A DNA stretch of 64,000 nt from Selenomonas sputigena_A (GTDB lineage Bacteria; Bacillota; Negativicutes; Selenomonadales; Selenomonadaceae): assembly GCF_051603425.1 (NCBI RefSeq), contig NZ_CP194411.1, positions 2,418,001-2,482,000 of the forward strand, given 5' to 3'. The translations under genes and the position numbers were made by a program. Positions within the stretch are counted from its first letter, which is position 1; each line of letters begins with the position of its first letter. Shown here piece by piece: positions 8,352-17,866 of this stretch. Below the pieces are notes generated by a model, which saw nothing but the letters and a program-made list of their open reading frames with translations, was not told the origin of the DNA and ran no database searches.

Positions 8352-10169
8352 TCACTTTCGTGCATTCTTGTTTGCACGCCCGCGAGCCGTGCGGTCAAGA
8401 ATCGTTTTTCTCAGGCGGATATTCTCGGGTGTGACTTCGACAAGCTCATCCTCATTGATATATTCCAATGCCTGTTCAAGGCTCAAAATACGCGGCGGTA
8501 CAAGGCGGATCGCCTCATCCGAGGAAGATGTGCGCATGTTAGAAACATTCTTTTTCTTGCAGGGATTGATGTCGATATCGAGCTCACGCGAATTCTCGCC
8601 TACAATCATGCCCTCATACACCTGCTGTCCCGGAGAAATAAACATCGTGCCGCGATCCTGCAGCGTATAGATGCCGTATCCCGTCGTCTCACCTTGCTCG
8701 AAAGCCACAAGCGAGCCGCGTGTACGCCCCGGAATATCCCCCTTATAGGGGACGTAGCCGCAAAACACATGGTTCATGATGCCATTGCCCTTCGTATTGG
8801 TCAAGAGCTCCGAGCGGAAACCGATGAGACCGCGCGCCGGAATCACAAACTCCATGCGCATATAGCCTGAAACCTCTGTCATGTTGGACAGCTCTGCTTT
8901 ACGCGTGCCCAGGGACTCCATGACCGTGCCCATATATTCCTGCGGCACCTCGATCGTGAGATTTTCCATAGGCTCGCACCTTTGTCCATTGATCGTCTTA
9001 TAGACGACTTCGGGCTTGCCGACCTGCAGCTCGTATCCCTCGCGGCGCATCGTTTCGATAAGTATGGAAAGATGCAGCTCACCACGTCCCGATACCTTGA
9101 AGACATCTGCAGAATCTGTTTCCTCCACGCGCAGGCTCACATTCGTTTCGACTTCCCTGAAAAGTCGGTCGCGCAAATGACGCGAGGTGACGAACTGGCC
9201 TTCCCTGCCGGCAAACGGGCTCGTATTGACACCAAAGGTCATGGAAAGTGTCGGCTCGTCAATGTTGATGGTCGGCAGAGCCTCCGGGTTTTCCGCATCC
9301 GCCACTGTATAGCCAATACTGACCTCCCCCAGCCCCGTCAAAGCAACGATTTCCCCGAGCCCTGCCTCGGGCACCTCGACACGTTTCAGGCCTTGATAAA
9401 CAAACACCTTGCCGACGCGCGCCTTCGACTCGTGATCGCCACTGATAAGCGCAACCCCTTGGTTCGCCTTGACACTGCCGCGAATGATGCGGCCAACAGC
9501 AACCTTTCCCACATATTCATCGGCCTCGAGTGTAGTAACCATCATTTGGAGCGTGCCGTCCGCATCGCCCGATGGAGGAGGGATCTCCTTGACGATTGTT
9601 TCCATCAGCGGCTCAAGACTGCTGCTTTCGTCCTCCATTTGATACTTTGCCACACCCTCGCGAGCCGTCGCATAGATACAAGGGAAATCAAGCTGCTCGT
9701 CGTCAGCGTCAAGTTCCATGAAAAGCTCAAGAACCTCATCATACACATCATCGACACGCTGGTCAGGACGGTCGATCTTATTGATGACGACAATGGGCTT
9801 GAGTTTTTGTTCAAGCGCCTTCCTGAGCACATACTTCGTCTGAGGCATCGGACCTTCAAAGGCATCGACAAGCAACAGCACTCCATCCACCATATTGAGC
9901 ACGCGTTCCACTTCGCCGCCGAAATCGGCATGACCCGGCGTATCGACGATATTGATCTTTACGTCATTATAGAGAATGGATGTATTCTTGGAAAGAATCG
10001 TGATACCGCGCTCACGCTCCAGGTCACCAGAATCCATAACGCGCTCGGCAACCTGCTCGTTCGAGCGGAAAACATGGCTTTGCCTGAGCATCGCGTCCAC
10101 CAACGTCGTCTTGCCGTGGTCAACGTGGGCGATGATTGCGATATTCCTCAACTTTTCATTTACATTCAT
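8352..10169 (-). CDS. typA: Ribosome-associated GTPase TypA/BipA
   Basis: 605 residues, full length. A translational GTPase of the EF-G family involved in 50S assembly and stress growth. G motifs: AHVDHGKTTL, DTPGHADF, NKIDRPDQR; the C-terminal part has the BipA-specific domain (GRGELHLSILIETMRREGYE, FEQGETTGYGIYTLQDRG). AGGAGG lies upstream of ATG 10169. A consensus-like promoter is found at 10217-10245. Confidence 0.97.
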   Translation of the reverse strand: MNVNEKLRNIAIIAHVDHGKTTLVDAMLRQSHVFRSNEQVAERVMDSGDLERERGITILSKNTSILYNDVKINIVDTPGHADFGGEVERVLNMVDGVLLLVDAFEGPMPQTKYVLRKALEQKLKPIVVINKIDRPDQRVDDVYDEVLELFMELDADDEQLDFPCIYATAREGVAKYQMEDESSSLEPLMETIVKEIPPPSGDADGTLQMMVTTLEADEYVGKVAVGRIIRGSVKANQGVALISGDHESKARVGKVFVYQGLKRVEVPEAGLGEIVALTGLGEVSIGYTVADAENPEALPTINIDEPTLSMTFGVNTSPFAGREGQFVTSRHLRDRLFREVETNVSLRVEETDSADVFKVSGRGELHLSILIETMRREGYELQVGKPEVVYKTINGQRCEPMENLTIEVPQEYMGTVMESLGTRKAELSNMTEVSGYMRMEFVIPARGLIGFRSELLTNTKGNGIMNHVFCGYVPYKGDIPGRTRGSLVAFEQGETTGYGIYTLQDRGTMFISPGQQVYEGMIVGENSRELDIDINPCKKKNVSNMRTSSSDEAIRLVPPRILSLEQALEYINEDELVEVTPENIRLRKTILDRTARGRANKNARK

Positions 10170-10216
10170 TTTTGTCCGACTTCCTCCTAGTTAGCAACCA
10201 TGTATATAACAGTACA

Positions 10217-10245
10217 ATTCTATTATAGTTGTTCTGCAATGTCAA
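10217..10245 (-). promoter_or_regulatory. Sigma-A-type promoter for typA
   Basis: On the minus strand TTGACA, 17-bp spacer, TAGAAT, about 48 bp before the typA ATG. The rest of the 359-bp gap 10170-10528 is AT-rich and holds only a weak 78-codon reading frame I do not accept. Confidence 0.75.
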
Positions 10246-10528
10246 ATCATTTTCCATTTGATAAAATTGACCCAAAAGCCCTGGTTGCCTAACAATATTT
10301 TCAACTTGCTCCTCCCTTCTCTCAAAACAAATATTTTTCAGATTGTCCGGCAACACTTCACTTTTTAAAGCCATAAAACTTTCATAATACATTTATGTCC
10401 TGGTTTTAATCAGAAGATTTTCCTATTTAGTCGCAAAACTTCTTGCTTTTCTTGATTAAATATAGTATTATTTTACTATATAAATCCGTATATTCCATTA
10501 TTATTAGGACTTTTCAGGGGGTACAGCA

Positions 10529-12493
10529 ATGAAATTACGAGTAAAGATGCTTCTCTGGGTAGGAATTCCCTTCTGCATCATCTTTTTCGCCGTCTCCATA
10601 TTCAGCTACTGGAACGCCAGTACGCTTCTTATCGAGGCGACCCAAAAAGAAATGATGACGCTGGCCGAGCTTGATGCGGAACAGGTCAACGAAACAATCC
10701 AAAGACAGAGAGATGTCCTCGATGGGCTGACAGAAGCTTGGGCAGGCAACCTTCCTTCAAATGAAGCCTTTGCCCCCATCGGTGCAAGTTTCATGAAACG
10801 CAGCGAGGTCAATACACTTTTTATCGGCTTTCCGGAACGCGATTTCCTTGACAGTCAGGAGGGCGTCGTGCCCAAGTCCGAATTCGACGCGACTTCTCGA
10901 GATTGGTACAAAGAAGCTGTCCAAAAAGACGGCGTGCAGATCTCCGATATCTATCTGGACAGTTTCCAAAACATCAAAGTCGTGACCTTGAGCAAAGCCG
11001 TGCGAAACAATAATGAGCTCTTGGGGGTTGTCGCCGCAGATATCCTTTTCGACGAGATTGAAAAGAAAGTCGCTTCCTTCAAGGTAGGCGAAACGGGCGA
11101 GGCTTTCATGCTCGATGCTTCCGGACGCTTCATCGCCCATCCCGCGCTGACGCTTGACGATAATGTGCACGACGAAGGCGAGGACAAAGCAAAAAAATTC
11201 CTCTCCAAAGAACCTATTTTCTTTGAATCAAGCTACCAAGGCGTCGATATGTTTTATGCCGTACACCCCGTGGGCGATACCGGCTGGTCTTTGATCCTCT
11301 TTGTGCCGCAAGAGGAAATCTTTGCCGCTGTCGCACACCTCAAATGGCTCATGATCGCTTGCGCCCTCACCGCCCTGCTCCTTTTGGGCAGTATTCTCTA
11401 TTACATTGCCCGTTCCATTTCCCACCCCATCGAGGAACTCGCCGCTGTTGCCACAAAAGTGGCGCAAGGTGATCTGACAACCCATATGGCTCCAACTGAC
11501 CGCCAAGATGAAATCGGCAGTCTGCACAACAGCTTCTGCCAGATGACAAACGGTTTGCAAAGCCTCATCCGTCAGACAGCCCAAACATCGGAGCAGCTTG
11601 CCGCCTCATCGGAAGAGCTTACCGCCTCCGCTGACCAATCCGCCCAAGGTGCACAGCAAACATCGGAGGCTGTCGTCAGAATCACCGGCGAGGCGCAGGA
11701 ACAAGGCCATGTCGTAACAGAATCCCTGCAAACAGTAAACGATATCACAACGGCCATGAACGAAATCAATGCAGGCGTCGGCGATGTCTCGAATGCAGTG
11801 GAGCGCGTCGAATCCGCAACGACCGAGGGGCAACAAGGCCTCAACGTAGCCGTCAAAGGAATGCAGGTGCTCAACGAAAGCTCACAAGATGTCGCGGATG
11901 CAGTGACCGCACTCTACGAAAGCTCCAAACGCATCTCAGAAATCGTCGAGATGATTACACAGATCGCGGAACAAACAAACCTTCTTGCCCTAAACGCCGC
12001 CATCGAGGCTGCCCGCGCCGGGGAACAAGGACGAGGCTTCACGGTCGTAGCGGAAGAGGTCCGGAAACTGGCCGAACAGTCGGAAGGCGCCGCGCAGGAA
12101 ATCACCAACCTGATTACTGACAATGCCAAACGCATCGAAGAAACCTTCAAGGTCATGCAGGATCAAAAGGAGCATGTCAGTGAAGGAGTCGAGCAAGTGC
12201 ATCGGGCAAGCAGACGCTTCGATCGCATCGCTGCGGTCGTACAGGAGCTTTCTGCCAAAGTTTCCGGCATTCTTGAAAGCACGCAGAAAATCCATACGAA
12301 AAACATGCGCATGGAGGAATCTGTACATAAACTCAAGTCCGTATCCGATTCCGTACAGGGCGATGCGGAAAATGTTTCTGCCGTATCCCAGGAGCAGGCG
12401 GCTTCCATGCAGGAGATTGCAGCCTCAAGCGCCACCCTCGCAAACATGGCCCAAGATTTACAAAAAGCTGTGAGCAAATTCCATCTGGACTAA
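10529..12493 (+). CDS. Transmembrane methyl-accepting chemotaxis protein (dCache type)
   Basis: 654 residues. A first membrane helix at ~7-27, a periplasmic double-Cache-like sensor (~35-270; DATSRDWYKEAVQ, GEAFMLDASGRFIAHP), a second helix at ~275-297, a HAMP domain, and a long MCP coiled coil with tip motif AAIEAARAGEQGRGFTVV. The DxxxR..WY motif in the sensor is common in dCache domains that bind amino acids, but the ligand is not deducible. GGGGG precedes the ATG. It is a single-gene unit closed by a strong terminator. Confidence 0.94.
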   Translation: MKLRVKMLLWVGIPFCIIFFAVSIFSYWNASTLLIEATQKEMMTLAELDAEQVNETIQRQRDVLDGLTEAWAGNLPSNEAFAPIGASFMKRSEVNTLFIGFPERDFLDSQEGVVPKSEFDATSRDWYKEAVQKDGVQISDIYLDSFQNIKVVTLSKAVRNNNELLGVVAADILFDEIEKKVASFKVGETGEAFMLDASGRFIAHPALTLDDNVHDEGEDKAKKFLSKEPIFFESSYQGVDMFYAVHPVGDTGWSLILFVPQEEIFAAVAHLKWLMIACALTALLLLGSILYYIARSISHPIEELAAVATKVAQGDLTTHMAPTDRQDEIGSLHNSFCQMTNGLQSLIRQTAQTSEQLAASSEELTASADQSAQGAQQTSEAVVRITGEAQEQGHVVTESLQTVNDITTAMNEINAGVGDVSNAVERVESATTEGQQGLNVAVKGMQVLNESSQDVADAVTALYESSKRISEIVEMITQIAEQTNLLALNAAIEAARAGEQGRGFTVVAEEVRKLAEQSEGAAQEITNLITDNAKRIEETFKVMQDQKEHVSEGVEQVHRASRRFDRIAAVVQELSAKVSGILESTQKIHTKNMRMEESVHKLKSVSDSVQGDAENVSAVSQEQAASMQEIAASSATLANMAQDLQKAVSKFHLD

Positions 12494-12603
12494 GCGCGCT
12501 GCCATGAAAGCAGCCAAAAGGCGCAGGCAGATTGTCCGTTTTCACGGCAAGGCGGCGCACAATATCACAAAATGGACGTTTGCGCGTATACTTTACAAAA
12601 ACA

Positions 12604-12653
12604 AGAAGCCGAGGAGGCGGCATCCATTCCTGGGTGCCGCCTCCTCGGCTTCT
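12604..12653 (+). terminator. Strong terminator after the chemoreceptor gene
   Basis: A 19-20 bp GC-rich stem (GCCGAGGAGGCGGCA and complement) with a 12-nt loop followed by CTTTCTT. Confidence 0.9.
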
Positions 12654-12662
12654 TTCTTATAA

Positions 12663-12692
12663 TTGACCGCAGAAAGACATCAATGCTATACT
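12663..12692 (+). promoter_or_regulatory. Promoter for rqcH
   Basis: TTGACC, 18-bp spacer, TATACT, about 47 bp before the rqcH ATG. Confidence 0.7.
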
Positions 12693-12738
12693 TTATCATA
12701 CCCTTCAATATTCTAACCCGAAAGAACAGGTGAATCCC

Positions 12739-14493
12739 ATGAGCCTCGATGGATTTTCGACATACCCGCTCACGAAGGAGCTGCATAACGCACTTCTTGG
12801 CGGACGCATAGACAAGATCACGCAGCCCAACAAAAGCTCCGTCTTCCTCAATATACGACAACCCGGCCGCAGCTGCCTTTTGCACATCGCGGCAAACCCA
12901 CAGGCTCCCGCAGTTTTTCTCGCGGAAAAGCAACCCGAGAATCCCGTCGAACCGCCGCTCTTCTGCATGGTTCTGCGCAAACACCTCGAGGGAAGCCGCA
13001 TTGCCGATATACGCCAGTTCGGCCTTGATCGCATCATCGCACTTGATTTCGACGCACTTGCGGCAGGAGGCAAAATTGTCACAAAAACGCTGCTCATCGA
13101 ACTCATCGGCAAATACAGCAATATCATTCTGGTACAGGACGGCATGATTCTCGATGCCCTGCGCAAAGTGGGCAGCGCAAACAGCCGCACCCGCACGGTT
13201 CTTCCCGGACGGAAGTACCTGCCGCCGCCGGCACAGGATAAGCTTGATCCGCGTACAACAGATATGGACGCCATCATAAAGCGCATCGCCCGGAATCCCG
13301 AAGCAACCCTCTACAAGGCTCTGCTGAGCTCTTGTCTCGGCTTTGGTCCTGTCACGGTGCGGGAAACCTTATTCACTGCCGGACTGCCCGAAACGATGAC
13401 AAGCGCCGAACTCGACGCCAAAGACCATGCTGAGCTTCGCTGCGCCCTCGAAAGCGTCATTGCCGCCTGCATAAAGGAAGAGCTCGCCCCCTGCCTCATC
13501 CTTGACGCCAACCGAAAGGTCCTTGCTACCTCTCCTTTCCTGCTGCATCACATGGGCAAAGAAACTGTGCTTTCCTTTCCCACCATCAGCGAAATGCTGG
13601 AAAAAGCAACCCGCCTCACGGGGATTTATACGCCGCCGGAAAAGGAACGCCTGAAAAAATTCGTTCGAACGGAGCTTGCGCGCGCGGAAAACAAACTCGC
13701 CGTCCTGCGCGAAGAACTCACCCAGGCAGAAAATGCCGAGGAATACAAGAAGTTTGGAGACAATCTTATGACATACGCGCATCTCTTCCGCGACCACGAA
13801 GATGCTGCCGTCACCGTCGATGATATTTACAGTGAAGTCGGCGAAAAAATAACCCTGCCGCTCAACCAACGTCTGACTTTGAGCCAAAACATGCAGGCCT
13901 TCTACCACAAATACGACAAGCTCAAACGTGCGCAAAAACTTCTCGATGAGCAGCTTTCCTTTTGCAGGGAAAGCATCCGCTACCTGGCAAGTATTGAAAA
14001 CTCTCTGGAATCCTCTTCCTCTCTGACAGAAATCGAGGAAATCAAAGAGGAGCTCATCAAAAGCGGCTTTTTGCAGGAACAGCTGAAGAAAAAACGCCAG
14101 GACAAGCCTTCCTCCCCCTTTCGCTTCAAAACAGAAAGCGGACAGGAAATCCTCGTGGGAAAGAACAATAACCAGAACGACCGCCTGACATTTCAGACGG
14201 CTGCACCGGACGATCTATGGCTTCATGCCAAGGATATTCCAGGCTCCCATGTCATCCTGCGCCTTGCGGGCGAAGAGCCGACCGAGGAGAGTCTGTTTCT
14301 CGCCGCACAGCTCGCCGCTCATTTCAGCAAAGCGCAGGATTCTTCCAACATACCTGTTGACTACACATACCGCCGCTACGTGAAAAAACCATCTGGCTCC
14401 CGTCCCGGCTTTGTCATCTTCACGCATCAAAAAACGCTCTATGTGACCCCGGACGAAGAGAAAATCCGCGGGATGCTTCTCTCGGTGAAATAA
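12739..14493 (+). CDS. rqcH: RqcH/FbpA, NFACT-family ribosome quality control factor
   Basis: 584 residues. NFACT-N domain at the start (LDGFSTYPLTKELHNALLGGRIDKI), NFACT-C/coiled coil (~280-440), and the C-terminal NFACT-R RNA-binding domain (DDLWLHAKDIPGSHVILRL, SNIPVDYTYRRYVKKPSG). In Firmicutes RqcH binds obstructed 50S subunits and directs alanine tailing; older annotation calls it a fibronectin-binding protein. ATG 12739 has AGGTGA 5 nt upstream; the GTG at 12730 has no site. Confidence 0.94.
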   Translation: MSLDGFSTYPLTKELHNALLGGRIDKITQPNKSSVFLNIRQPGRSCLLHIAANPQAPAVFLAEKQPENPVEPPLFCMVLRKHLEGSRIADIRQFGLDRIIALDFDALAAGGKIVTKTLLIELIGKYSNIILVQDGMILDALRKVGSANSRTRTVLPGRKYLPPPAQDKLDPRTTDMDAIIKRIARNPEATLYKALLSSCLGFGPVTVRETLFTAGLPETMTSAELDAKDHAELRCALESVIAACIKEELAPCLILDANRKVLATSPFLLHHMGKETVLSFPTISEMLEKATRLTGIYTPPEKERLKKFVRTELARAENKLAVLREELTQAENAEEYKKFGDNLMTYAHLFRDHEDAAVTVDDIYSEVGEKITLPLNQRLTLSQNMQAFYHKYDKLKRAQKLLDEQLSFCRESIRYLASIENSLESSSSLTEIEEIKEELIKSGFLQEQLKKKRQDKPSSPFRFKTESGQEILVGKNNNQNDRLTFQTAAPDDLWLHAKDIPGSHVILRLAGEEPTEESLFLAAQLAAHFSKAQDSSNIPVDYTYRRYVKKPSGSRPGFVIFTHQKTLYVTPDEEKIRGMLLSVK

Positions 14494-14536
14494 CCGCAGC
14501 CGCTGTATCTGCCTCGCCGCACTGCCGGCGCTTGCC

Positions 14537-14998
14537 TCATTCCTCCCCCGTCGAGCCAAAGCCGCCTTGGCGGCTCACTCCCCGGCCGGCCTCATCGCCA
14601 TCGACAACAAGGTATTTGTAGAAAATCCCCTGTGCGATGCGCATGCCCTTTTCCACGAAAACATCTTTTTCCCCGAGATTCAGGACGGCTGCCATGATAT
14701 GCCCGTCGTTGTCTGCATTGTTATAGTAATCCGAATCAATAATGCCCTGGCTGTTGACGAGCATCAGACAATGCTTGAGGGAAAGCCCCGAGCGTATGTG
14801 CAGCCCCAGATATTCATCCTTCTGCATATACGCCTTGAGCCCTGTCGGTACGATCGCCACTTCCCCGCGCTTCAATATACAGTCACACGCCGCCGCAAGA
14901 TCATATCCAGCACTGCCCGAAGTCTTGCGTTCAGGCAATTCGATTCCTTTCCCCCGATATTCTTCAATGATTTCAAAACCACGCTTTCGCAACTCCAT
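14537..14998 (-). CDS. dut: dUTP diphosphatase
   Basis: 153 residues, trimeric dUTPase size. All five family motifs appear in order: AGYDLAA, RSGLSLKH, GIIDSDYYNN, KGMRIAQ and the C-terminal Gly-rich arm GVSRQGGFGSTG. Hydrolyses dUTP to dUMP and keeps uracil out of DNA. Convergent with rqcH, 43 bp apart. Confidence 0.96.
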   Translation of the reverse strand: MELRKRGFEIIEEYRGKGIELPERKTSGSAGYDLAAACDCILKRGEVAIVPTGLKAYMQKDEYLGLHIRSGLSLKHCLMLVNSQGIIDSDYYNNADNDGHIMAAVLNLGEKDVFVEKGMRIAQGIFYKYLVVDGDEAGRGVSRQGGFGSTGEE

Positions 14999-15012
14999 AC
15001 CCCTTCCTCACA

Positions 15013-15046
15013 AAAAGCCTTCTCCCTTATGGTGGAGAAGGCTTTT
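15013..15046. terminator. Terminator after hfq
   Basis: A 13-bp perfect stem (AAAAGCCTTCTCC and complement) with an 8-nt loop and T-runs on both strands, between the hfq stop and the dut start. Confidence 0.88.
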
Positions 15047-15048
15047 CT

Positions 15049-15291
15049 CTATTCGCTCCTCTTTTCGGTCTCGCCGGCAGATGCAAGTTTCGTTGCAGCA
15101 ACCGTGGATATGGCATGCTTGTAAATCAAATGCTGCTTTCCTGAAATCTCCAGTACTACCGTAAAATTATCAAAGCCCCGGACATATCCCTTCATTTGAA
15201 ACCCATTGAGCAAGTGTATGCTGACCGCCTTGTTTTCCCTGCGCATCTGATTCAAAAAATTATCTTGCAAATTGACTGGTTTTACCGGCAT
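15049..15291 (-). CDS. hfq: RNA chaperone Hfq
   Basis: 80 residues, typical of Firmicute Hfq. Sm1 and Sm2 motifs are present (NLQDNFLNQMRRENKAVSIH, NGFQMKGYVRGFDNFTVVLE, QHLIYKHAISTV). Forms a hexamer that pairs small RNAs with mRNAs. ATG 15291 is set by the family N-terminus MPVKPVNLQD and a G-rich stretch before it. It directly follows miaA, the conserved miaA-hfq pair. Confidence 0.96.
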   Translation of the reverse strand: MPVKPVNLQDNFLNQMRRENKAVSIHLLNGFQMKGYVRGFDNFTVVLEISGKQHLIYKHAISTVAATKLASAGETEKRSE

Positions 15292-15314
15292 TCCAAGCCC
15301 CCCCTTTTTACAAT

Positions 15315-16262
15315 TCATTTGCAGCGTATCATGAAAAACCGCCTTATATCCGTATAAATCTTGGTGCAAAGCATCTCTTCGGAAATGTTTTCGGCATCAT
15401 ACCAATGGATGTAGGGCATTTTTCTAAACCAAGTCATCTGGCGTTTCGCAAAATGACGCGTCGCCTTCTTGATTTCCTCCTCAGCCTCCGACCTGTCCAT
15501 GCAACCGGCAAGATATGCCACTGTTTCCTTGTAGCCAATGCCCTTCATAGCCTGGCACGCAGCGGATACGCCACCCGAAAGCAGATGCCGCACTTCCTCT
15601 TCCAATCCATCTCGCAGCATGATATCGACCCGTTCTTCAATTCGTTCGTACAGCTTCTGCCGATCGCGCCTAAGCCCGACGACATAGGCATCATAAACAA
15701 GGCCTCCAGCCTCTGCTTCACGGCTTTTTGAAATGCGCTCCTGCCCCAGAGCAGCGACTTCAAGAGCACGAACGACGCGCCTGAAATCATTGACATGAAG
15801 GCGTCCTGCCGCTTCCGGATCAACCTTTTGCAAAAGCCCATGCACAAAATCCTTGCCCTTCTCCTGCGCCATGGTCTCAATCCGCTCACGGTAAGCCGCA
15901 TTGCCTGCAGTTTTATTGAACGCATATCCCTCAAGCAGAGATTTGATGTAAAGCCCCGTGCCGCCGACGATGAACGGCAGCCTGCCCCGTGCTTCGATGC
16001 AAGCAATCTTTTTTGCGGCCAGGCGCTGAAAATCCGTTACGCTGAACGAAGCCGACGGTTCGAGTATATCAATGAGGTGATGCGGCACAACCTCCCTTTC
16101 CTCAAGCGTCGGTTTTGCCGTGCCGATATCGAAGCCCCGATAAAAGAGCATGGAGTCTCCCGAGATGATCTCCGCTCCAAGTTTCCTGGCCAGAGCCAAG
16201 GACAGCGCCGTTTTCCCCACGGCTGTAGGCCCCAAAAGAACCACGAGCCTGCTTTTTTTCAT
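15315..16262 (-). CDS. miaA: tRNA dimethylallyltransferase
   Basis: 315 residues. Adds a dimethylallyl group to A37 of tRNAs that read UNN codons. P-loop LLGPTAVGKTAL, catalytic region GDSMLFYRGFDIGTAKP, VGGTGLYIKSLL, and the C-terminal RHFAKRQMTWFRK motif are all seen. ATG 16262 has GGAG 7 nt upstream; it overlaps the stop of the upstream UPF0173 gene by 4 bp, indicating translational coupling. Confidence 0.96.
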   Translation of the reverse strand: MKKSRLVVLLGPTAVGKTALSLALARKLGAEIISGDSMLFYRGFDIGTAKPTLEEREVVPHHLIDILEPSASFSVTDFQRLAAKKIACIEARGRLPFIVGGTGLYIKSLLEGYAFNKTAGNAAYRERIETMAQEKGKDFVHGLLQKVDPEAAGRLHVNDFRRVVRALEVAALGQERISKSREAEAGGLVYDAYVVGLRRDRQKLYERIEERVDIMLRDGLEEEVRHLLSGGVSAACQAMKGIGYKETVAYLAGCMDRSEAEEEIKKATRHFAKRQMTWFRKMPYIHWYDAENISEEMLCTKIYTDIRRFFMIRCK

Positions 16263-16936
16263 ACAAGCTCCAGCGAGCCTCCGGGCTTCACAATGTGCAC
16301 GGCAGCACGCGTCATCTCCTCGGTCACTTCCTTGTATTTCACTGCATCCTGCGCGACAACAGGCCATGTATTATAATGAATCGGAATGACATTCTTGGTG
16401 TTGAGCCACTGTGCGGCAAGAGCGGCATCCTCAAGACCCATCGTGTAATTGTCCCCGATGGGCAGGATGGCATAATCCAAAGGATCCTTCTGCCCGATGA
16501 GCTTCATGTCGCTGAAAAGTGCCGTATCGCCCGCAAAATAAACATTCAAGCCTGCCATATGGATGACATAACCGCAGGCAATGCCACCGGGCACCCCCGA
16601 GCTGTGCCATGCCATCGTCATACGAACTTTGCCGAACGGAAGTTTCACCGAGCCGCCGATATTCATGCCATGCGTCTTCAGGCCGTTCTCCTGTTCCAAA
16701 CAAACGTTGAGAACCTCCGGAATTCCGAGAATGGTTGCTCCCGTCCGCTTGGCGATAGCCGCTGCGTCGCCGAGATGGTCGCTGTGGGCATGGGTCAGCA
16801 AGATATAGTCGCACGCCACCTCTTCGGGTGCAATAGCCGCCAGAGGATTGCCCGTGAGAAATGGATCCGTTAAAACTTTTGCCTTTCCGTCATCGAGCAA
16901 AAATGAGGCATGGCCATAATAGGTAAAGTTCAGCAT
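16259..16936 (-). CDS. UPF0173 metal-dependent hydrolase (metallo-beta-lactamase fold)
   Basis: 225 residues, the family's usual size. The zinc motif HAHSDHLGD (HxHxDH), later FAGDTALFSDM and PIHYNTWP provide the metal ligands. UlaG-like family of unknown physiological substrate. First gene of a UPF0173-miaA-hfq unit, joined to miaA by a 4-bp overlap. Confidence 0.9.
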   Translation of the reverse strand: MLNFTYYGHASFLLDDGKAKVLTDPFLTGNPLAAIAPEEVACDYILLTHAHSDHLGDAAAIAKRTGATILGIPEVLNVCLEQENGLKTHGMNIGGSVKLPFGKVRMTMAWHSSGVPGGIACGYVIHMAGLNVYFAGDTALFSDMKLIGQKDPLDYAILPIGDNYTMGLEDAALAAQWLNTKNVIPIHYNTWPVVAQDAVKYKEVTEEMTRAAVHIVKPGGSLELV

Positions 16937-17164
16937 ACTGCCAACTCCTCTCTAAATAAAACCCAATTGAATCCACAAATGCTAACCACAGCTCCTCAAA
17001 CTGGCAGGAGCATATAGCTCTATACTGTATAGTTATACATAAAGAGCAAAAAACCTTCCGAACTTCCGGACAGGAATTGCAGAATGCAGAAAAGCATGGT
17101 ACGCTAAACAGATACGATGCCATACGGTTGACAAGACACCATAAGCATACAAGGAGGCAAACAA

Positions 17165-17866
17165 ATGCCTGCAAATGAATTTCTCCTGCCGCAAGGGCGG
17201 CTCATTTTTTCCCATGACCTGCCCGACAACGTCTATACCCTTATCACAGGCGGACGCGCTCCTGCAAAAGACTGGCTGGACGCCGCCCGACGCGGCCATC
17301 TTTGGGCACTTGACCACGGCATTGACATCTGCCACGAAATGAAGCTCTTGCCGGAACGGCTGATCGGAGACGGAGACAGCGCCTCTTCCCAAGCATGGGA
17401 CTGGGCTCTGGCTGCAGGTGTAAGAACGGAGCACTTCAGCCCCCGAAAAGATTTGACAGATACCCAAATCGCCTTACATCGCCTCAAGGAAGCACATACT
17501 CCCTGCTTCCTGCTCATCACCGGCGCTTTCGGCGGACGCTTCGATCACGCCATGAGCACGATCTTTTCCTTCGCTCACATGCATCTGCCGGGCCTTCTTG
17601 CCGACGAGAAAGAAGCTTGCTTCTTCCTGCGAGGAAACGAACGCCTTGCCTTTGCCGCAGAAAAAAAGGCAAAGGCGATTTCACTCCTGCCCATGACGGA
17701 AGAATGCCTTGGCGTAAATCTTGAAGGCACCGCTTGGCCGCTCCAAGACGCTCGCCTCAGCCAGCACGAGCCGTACGCCGTATCCAACGAATTCGCTGTC
17801 GAAAGCTCTTCCTTCAGCGTTTCCCTTGCCAAAGGGGTGCTCGCCGTTTACCTCTATTGGGAATGA
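17165..17866 (+). CDS. thiN: Thiamine diphosphokinase
   Basis: 233 residues. Converts thiamine to thiamine diphosphate. Family motifs: GDGDS (Mg-ATP binding), DLTDTQIAL and GAFGGRFDH. AAGGAGG lies before the ATG. No TPP riboswitch is visible in the 228-bp upstream gap (16937-17164), where I find only AT-rich sequence. The last 13 bp overlap the 3' end of the convergent methyltransferase gene. Confidence 0.93.
   Translation: MPANEFLLPQGRLIFSHDLPDNVYTLITGGRAPAKDWLDAARRGHLWALDHGIDICHEMKLLPERLIGDGDSASSQAWDWALAAGVRTEHFSPRKDLTDTQIALHRLKEAHTPCFLLITGAFGGRFDHAMSTIFSFAHMHLPGLLADEKEACFFLRGNERLAFAAEKKAKAISLLPMTEECLGVNLEGTAWPLQDARLSQHEPYAVSNEFAVESSSFSVSLAKGVLAVYLYWE

Noticed and set aside
10156..10392. 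78-codon minus-strand frame upstream of typA
   Set aside because: It spans the consensus typA promoter, overlaps the typA start and has no Shine-Dalgarno or family resemblance.
16937..17164. TPP riboswitch upstream of thiN
   Set aside because: No CUGAGA or other conserved TPP aptamer elements found in the gap.
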